Below are positions 60,768 to 64,000 of a stretch of DNA of 64,000 nt, in pieces. The notes below the pieces were generated by a model. The model was not told the DNA's origin, did not search any database, and saw nothing but the letters and a program-made list of their open reading frames with translations. This DNA is from Myxococcales bacterium (lineage in GTDB: Bacteria; Myxococcota_A; Polyangia; Polyangiales; Polyangiaceae). Numbering within the stretch: the first letter of the stretch is position 1; every line of letters starts with the position of its first letter. The position numbers were made by a program, and so were the translations under genes. The stretch lies in the NCBI GenBank assembly GCA_016712525.1, contig JADJQX010000007.1, forward strand, positions 868,001 to 932,000. Reading direction: 5' to 3'.

Positions 60768-61832
60768 TCACGCCTTCCGTTTTCGACCCGGCACCTTCAT
60801 CTCGCGCATGCCGAGCTGGAGGCGCCGCATGACGGCTTTCTTCTGGCGTTCCTTGTACTTGGCGTGCGACGCGTCGCCGAGCTCGTTGGTGGCCTCGGTC
60901 TGGCGATCGATGACCTGGAACTCGCAGATGACGAACACGATCGGGCCGAGGGCGGCCGCGCCGGGTGGGGCGAGCTCGAGGACCCTCGGGGGGAGGCGCA
61001 CGGGCATGTCGACCACGGTGTGGATGACGCGGTAGCTCGCCGCCGAGAACACGTTGTCGCTCGGGGTGTAGTCCTCGTCGCGCCCGGCCTGCATCTCCGG
61101 CAGCATCGGGCCGAGGTGGGCGTTCTGCGCGCAGTACTTCTTGAAGTGGAAGATCGAGTTGATGCTCTGGCCGGGCACCACGTAGTTGAACGGGAAGAGC
61201 TTCTTCGTCAGGTACTGGAGCACCGGGAAGATGTCCTCCTGGTCGCGGACCACGATACGGAAGCGGAGCTTGTCGTAGATTTGGGCGGCGACCGTCTCCT
61301 GTTTGGAGAGGAGCTTCGTGTAGAGCGAGTCCTTGTTTTTGCGGCCGCCGACCAGCTCGGTGATGGGGAAGCCCTCGGCGAGCATGCCGCCTATCACCCG
61401 GTAGACCTTCTCTTCGACGAGGTGGAAGAGCTCCTGGTCCGACATCGGCAGGAGGAAGAGCAGCTCGCGCCCCTCGAGGTGATGGATGATGTGCATGCAC
61501 TTCAGGATCGAGCAGGCGCACATCTGCCTGTGTCCCTTGCCACCCGCCAGGTGGAAGAGCTCCTCGACCGACGCCTCTTCGACCGGCTTCGGGATCGGGT
61601 ACTCGAAGTGGCGACGCAGGTAGCCTATCGCCTCGGCCCTCAGGGCGCGAATGCGGGCTCGGTCGGACGCGACCTCGGGGCGGAGCTCCTGCGAGAGCAG
61701 AAACTCGTCGATTTCGGCGCGATCTCGGAAGTTTAGCCGGTGCCAGTCGATGACCGAGTCGCCCCGTAGGACGAGGCGCACGGCTTCGAGGTCGGCGAGG
61801 GTGAAGTCTTCGAGGCGCTTCAGGCCGCTCAT
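60768..61832 (-). CDS. Divergent RelA/SpoT-type (p)ppGpp synthetase-like protein
   Basis: 354 residues. The C-terminal half follows the RSH synthetase pattern: IYDKLRFRIVV (Asp187, Arg192) matches the magnesium-binding D and the R of YDxxAxRI; SYRVIHTVV (Tyr267, His271) matches GYxSLHT; CEFQVIDR (Glu304, Gln306) matches ExQIRT; and SHAKYKE (His323, Lys327) matches AAHWKYKE. The N-terminal 160 residues are helical with four cysteines near 105-112. Neither a hydrolase HD motif nor a TGS/ACT region is present. I recall similar proteins only as uncharacterised families (TIGR04552 type) of deltaproteobacteria. Enzyme activity is inferred from residue conservation. Confidence 0.7.
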   Translation of the reverse strand: MSGLKRLEDFTLADLEAVRLVLRGDSVIDWHRLNFRDRAEIDEFLLSQELRPEVASDRARIRALRAEAIGYLRRHFEYPIPKPVEEASVEELFHLAGGKGHRQMCACSILKCMHIIHHLEGRELLFLLPMSDQELFHLVEEKVYRVIGGMLAEGFPITELVGGRKNKDSLYTKLLSKQETVAAQIYDKLRFRIVVRDQEDIFPVLQYLTKKLFPFNYVVPGQSINSIFHFKKYCAQNAHLGPMLPEMQAGRDEDYTPSDNVFSAASYRVIHTVVDMPVRLPPRVLELAPPGAAALGPIVFVICEFQVIDRQTEATNELGDASHAKYKERQKKAVMRRLQLGMREMKVPGRKRKA

Positions 61833-62017
61833 CGGTAGGACCGTATCAGGCGGAGGCTCGGCCGAGGGGACGAACCGCGGCCCTTCCCACCGGCATCGCC
61901 CCTGGCCCCGCGCGTCGTCGCGTCATGGGGTGGGGGGCGTCGAGCCACGAGGGAAGGAACCGTGCTTTTCCCGCGTACGCGTCTCGGGAGCTACGCGCAG
62001 GCAGGAGGTAGAGTCGG

Positions 62018-62209
62018 TCAGGCCTTCTCGACCTGCTGGGTTTGAGCTTGGGGGAGCTGGCCTTGCGCCGAAGCGCGGCCGAGAGAGAGCGTGCCGACGA
62101 AAATCCCGATGGTGAGCGCGAGGACGGCCATGTGCCCGAGCAGCGCGCCGGAGCAGCCGGCGATGGCGATGGGGGCGATGGCGGCGAGGTACCAGTGGGT
62201 CAGTTTCAT
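62018..62209 (-). CDS. Small two-helix membrane protein
   Basis: 63 residues. Two hydrophobic segments (about 6-18 and 24-43) with a Gln-rich tail (QGQLPQAQTQQVEK). A SAGCSG-like segment may be a lipobox instead of part of a helix. A promoter-like pair (62294-62323) and a leader hairpin lie upstream. It is too short for a family call. Confidence 0.55.
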   Translation of the reverse strand: MKLTHWYLAAIAPIAIAGCSGALLGHMAVLALTIGIFVGTLSLGRASAQGQLPQAQTQQVEKA

Positions 62210-62224
62210 GCTTCTCGCTTCCGT

Positions 62225-62240
62225 CGGAGCGGGGGCTCCG
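62225..62240 (-). promoter_or_regulatory. Leader hairpin before the small membrane gene
   Basis: CGGAGC and GCTCCG (62225-62230 and 62235-62240) pair around a 4-base loop in the presumed 5' leader, 15 bases upstream of the ATG at 62209. It may limit ribosome access. Confidence 0.35.
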
Positions 62241-62293
62241 GAGGGGGGGCCTAGGTCGCGCCGGGAGCCATGCGGCTACCCGACATGTAGGAT

Positions 62294-62323
62294 AAGATAC
62301 GACACTTCGGCGCCGCGGCCAAA
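62294..62323 (-). promoter_or_regulatory. Sigma-70-like promoter candidate
   Basis: On the minus strand TTTGGC (62323-62318) and TATCTT (62299-62294) are 18 bases apart, in a locally AT-rich stretch, and would give a leader of about 80 bases for the small membrane gene. Each hexamer has three or four matches to consensus. Confidence 0.3.
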
Positions 62324-62614
62324 CTTGTACTGACTTCGCTGTCAGGGGTGCAACGGAAAACGTCGAGGGCGGCTCGACCATCAGGTTCCATGATCCAGGC
62401 CAAGTGGCGGACATTTCACTTCTTTCCATGGTTTCGCGAAGTTGGTCGTTTTCTTGACTTCCGGGAAATCCAAAGGTGAGGCATGGCGGACACGGCGCTG
62501 TCCTCGGGGGGACGCGCCGCACACAACCCCGCTTCCGTGCCGAAAGACCCCACGCGGCGCGCCCCGGCCTCGCCACGCGGGGACCGTGAGACGAGCTCGG
62601 CGTCGCGTGGTGGA

Positions 62615-62626
62615 TGACCATGGTCA
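62615..62626. promoter_or_regulatory. 12-base palindrome TGACCATGGTCA
   Basis: The perfect palindrome lies 95 bases upstream of the lipoprotein ATG at 62721, flanked on the left by GGA. The same core is in the 22-base palindrome at 38147-38168. Two copies suggest a shared regulator. Confidence 0.45.
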
Positions 62627-62720
62627 GCGAAACGCGAGGGGGCCCGGTTTTCCGTAGCCTTCCGGGCCTGGAGGGCCCTATCGTCGTCGTGTGCGGCGCG
62701 GCCGCGTGGAACCGGTGCGG

Positions 62721-63263
62721 ATGACCTTCTCCCGAGCGGCGCATGCCTTGCGCCACGCTGTCCTCGACCTGACGAGACGAGCCTCCGGGCCTCGCGGCTT
62801 CGGTGCGGCCGTTCTGCTCGTCGGAGTTACCGTTTCGGCATCGGCGTGCGAGACGATCGACCCGGGCCCGAGCTTCGTCGTGGCCGACGAGCGCTTCGAT
62901 CCGGACTTCTTCTTCTGCAAGGTCGAGCCCGAGGTGCTCTTCGCCAAGAAGTGCGGGTCGGGAGATCCCGGCCAAGGCGACCGAGCAGGCGGCTGCCACT
63001 TCAACCCGTCCGCCGTGAGCGGCATGGCGCTCGTCGAGCACCCCCCGGTCGACTGCGGCGGCGGGGAGCGCCCCGTGAACCGCTCTCAAGTCGGCGCCGG
63101 GAGCCCCGCGCAAGCGAACCTCGAGGCCGCGTCCATCGTCATGAGCCGGGACATCAACGCGGCGCCCATCTTCGTGCGCCCCACCGGCGCGAACCACCCG
63201 CGCGCCATCTTCCCGAAGAACGACCCGGCGGCCGACGTCCTCCGCGCATGGGCGCAAAAATGA
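62721..63263 (+). CDS. Small lipoprotein of unknown function
   Basis: 180 residues from the ATG at 62721 (a GTG at 62691 would add ten). A signal peptide ends in a lipobox-like SASAC (Cys43). The mature part has FFFCKVEPEVLFAKKCG and GGCHF segments: a CH pair preceded by cysteines but not in the CxxCH spacing of cytochrome c. Its stop overlaps the ATG of the next gene (ATGA, 63260-63263), so the two are coupled. No family is recognised. Confidence 0.72.
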   Translation: MTFSRAAHALRHAVLDLTRRASGPRGFGAAVLLVGVTVSASACETIDPGPSFVVADERFDPDFFFCKVEPEVLFAKKCGSGDPGQGDRAGGCHFNPSAVSGMALVEHPPVDCGGGERPVNRSQVGAGSPAQANLEAASIVMSRDINAAPIFVRPTGANHPRAIFPKNDPAADVLRAWAQK

Positions 63264-64000
63264 AGAGGATTTCGGCGGTTTGCGCGGTCCTCTTGGGCCT
63301 CGTGCTCGTCGTGGGAGCGCCGGCGTCGGCCTCCGCCGAGGACCGCCCCGAGGCCTTCGCGAGGGTCGTGGTCGACGAGCTCGAGCTCCGGTCGGGCCCA
63401 GGCGCCACCTTCCGCGTCATCGGCACGGCCCGACGCGGGGAGACGCTCGCCCTCGACGGTCGTCAAGGAGAGGGGTTCTGGCTCCGCATCGTCACGGCCG
63501 ACGGGCGCACGGCGTACGTGCTCGGGGCGCAGGTCGAGCCCTTCGCGGTGAAGCCCGGCGAGGCCGACGCCCCGTCACGTCCCGGTCTGCTCGCGCCCCC
63601 TCCTCTCAAAGACACCGTCGCCGGCTTCAACATCGTCGGCGGCGTGCTGCGCATCCCGATCGCGGACGGCTCGTTCCGGGGCTTCGGGTACATGGAGCTC
63701 GTGCCGCAGCTCGTCCTCCACGAGACCATCACCTTGAACGGCTTCGTCGGGGCGGCGCTCACGGCCGACGGCGCTCAGATTTTCTACGGAGGCGGCGCGC
63801 AGGTGAACCTCGCGCCCTCGTGGCCGATTTCGCCCTTCGTCGGGCTCGGCGTGGGCGAGCTCCGCGTGCTCCCGAACGCCGACTCGTTCGTGCTCGCGAA
63901 GGAGCGCTTCTACCTCGCCCGCGCCGGGGGCGGCTTCATGCTCGCGCTGCGGGGGCGCATCCTCACGCGCTTCGAGGTCACGAACGCCTCTCTCTTCACC
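63260..64000 (+). CDS. SH3b-domain protein with outer-membrane-barrel-like C-terminal part (3' end cut by window)
   Basis: The frame is open to the right edge (247 codons seen). A signal peptide (about 1-27) is followed by a bacterial SH3b domain (about 33-98; LRSGPGATFRVIG ... FWLRIV ... AYVLG), then a region of alternating short beta strands and Gly/Phe/Tyr (GFNIVGGVLRIPI, YMELVPQLVLHE, FVGAALTADGAQIFYGGGAQVNL) like an outer-membrane beta-barrel. The start at 63260 overlaps the previous stop. Such proteins may tether peptidoglycan to the outer membrane, with SH3b binding cell-wall peptides; this is inferred. Confidence 0.75.
   Translation, partial: MKRISAVCAVLLGLVLVVGAPASASAEDRPEAFARVVVDELELRSGPGATFRVIGTARRGETLALDGRQGEGFWLRIVTADGRTAYVLGAQVEPFAVKPGEADAPSRPGLLAPPPLKDTVAGFNIVGGVLRIPIADGSFRGFGYMELVPQLVLHETITLNGFVGAALTADGAQIFYGGGAQVNLAPSWPISPFVGLGVGELRVLPNADSFVLAKERFYLARAGGGFMLALRGRILTRFEVTNASLFT

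Larger units (their letters stand above)
62210..62720. other. Long intergenic region between divergent genes
   Basis: About 510 bases, the longest gene-free stretch here and less GC-rich than its neighbours, particularly 62280-62470. It holds the leader hairpin, the promoter candidate and the palindrome TGACCATGGTCA (62615-62626). A 71-codon open frame (62442-62657) has an Arg/Pro-rich, low-complexity product and no start signal, and I do not call it. It probably holds the control region for both flanking genes. Confidence 0.5.

Noticed and set aside
62442..62657. Possible 71-codon gene in the long intergenic region
   Set aside because: Arg/Pro-rich product, no ribosome site, no convincing codon use, and it overlaps the palindrome at 62615.
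62940..63010. Cytochrome c motif in the small lipoprotein
   Set aside because: The Cys-His pair lacks the CxxCH spacing; the preceding cysteine is over ten residues away.
1..64000. CRISPR arrays, tRNA or rRNA genes, insertion sequences
   Set aside because: I read the intergenic regions for repeats, cloverleaf patterns and transposase motifs and found none. Gaps are mostly under 250 bases.

Overview
This window comes from a large, very GC-rich bacterial chromosome. It is most likely a myxobacterium (phylum Myxococcota, probably the Polyangiales side); this is inferred from gene content, not from a marker-gene tree. The signs are MYXO-CTERM-type anchors in two proteins (35 kb and inside the 52-56 kb gene), a membrane-bound eukaryote-type Ser/Thr kinase with a long Pro/Ala linker, many lipoproteins of unknown function, and GTG/TTG starts with 4-base ATGA/GTGA overlaps between neighbours. 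There is no rRNA, tRNA, CRISPR array, transposase or prophage. Gene density is about one per 1.1 kb.

Layout. 0-7.2 kb (+): the end of a secreted purple-acid-phosphatase-like enzyme, a SWIM-SNF2 helicase and the kinase. 7.2-21.2 kb (-): two tandem SGNH-hydrolase lipoproteins, a formylglycine-generating-enzyme-like lipoprotein, a lipase-like hydrolase, a MacB/Lol-type ABC exporter set (two permeases, ATPase, membrane-fusion protein), then glycosyltransferase, MurJ/Wzx-like flippase, polysaccharide deacetylase and a TPR/winged-helix regulator. 21.2-24.5 kb (+): wecB, a second deacetylase and a DUF2804 gene. The region 16-24 kb therefore reads as a surface-glycan locus. 24.5-38 kb is mixed: nadE, a secreted lipase, hemerythrin, an MBL hydrolase, yggX followed by a giant Fe-S flavoprotein, DUF72, a GGT-like protein, a secreted matrixin, rpmB, N-formylglutamate amidohydrolase and xerD. 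38-41.2 kb (-): trpG-trpD-trpC without trpE nearby. 41-46 kb: a membrane protein, an SDR, a CorC/HlyC-like CBS protein with a coupled small gene, and a dipeptidase. 46.1-50.2 kb (+): a MoeB/ThiF-like enzyme with a small coupled partner, then two exported proteins built from a shared two-cysteine repeat. 50-58 kb (-): unknown exported or membrane proteins, including a 1408-residue apparent fusion. 58-64 kb: a PfkB kinase, gmk with DUF507, a RelA/SpoT-like protein, small membrane proteins and the start of an SH3b/outer-membrane-barrel protein.

The most novel material is the following: (i) a repeat with two cysteines separated by about 40 residues, seven copies in two overlapping genes (47.3-50.2 kb); (ii) a MoeB/ThiF-like enzyme lacking the N-terminal arginine arm, followed by a 116-residue protein that begins with exactly that arm; (iii) a divergent RelA/SpoT-type synthetase-like protein that keeps the key acidic residues; (iv) an in-frame join of a MYXO-CTERM protein to a second lipoprotein; (v) recurring 30-40-base islands of AT-rich, rare codons inside many otherwise GC-rich genes.
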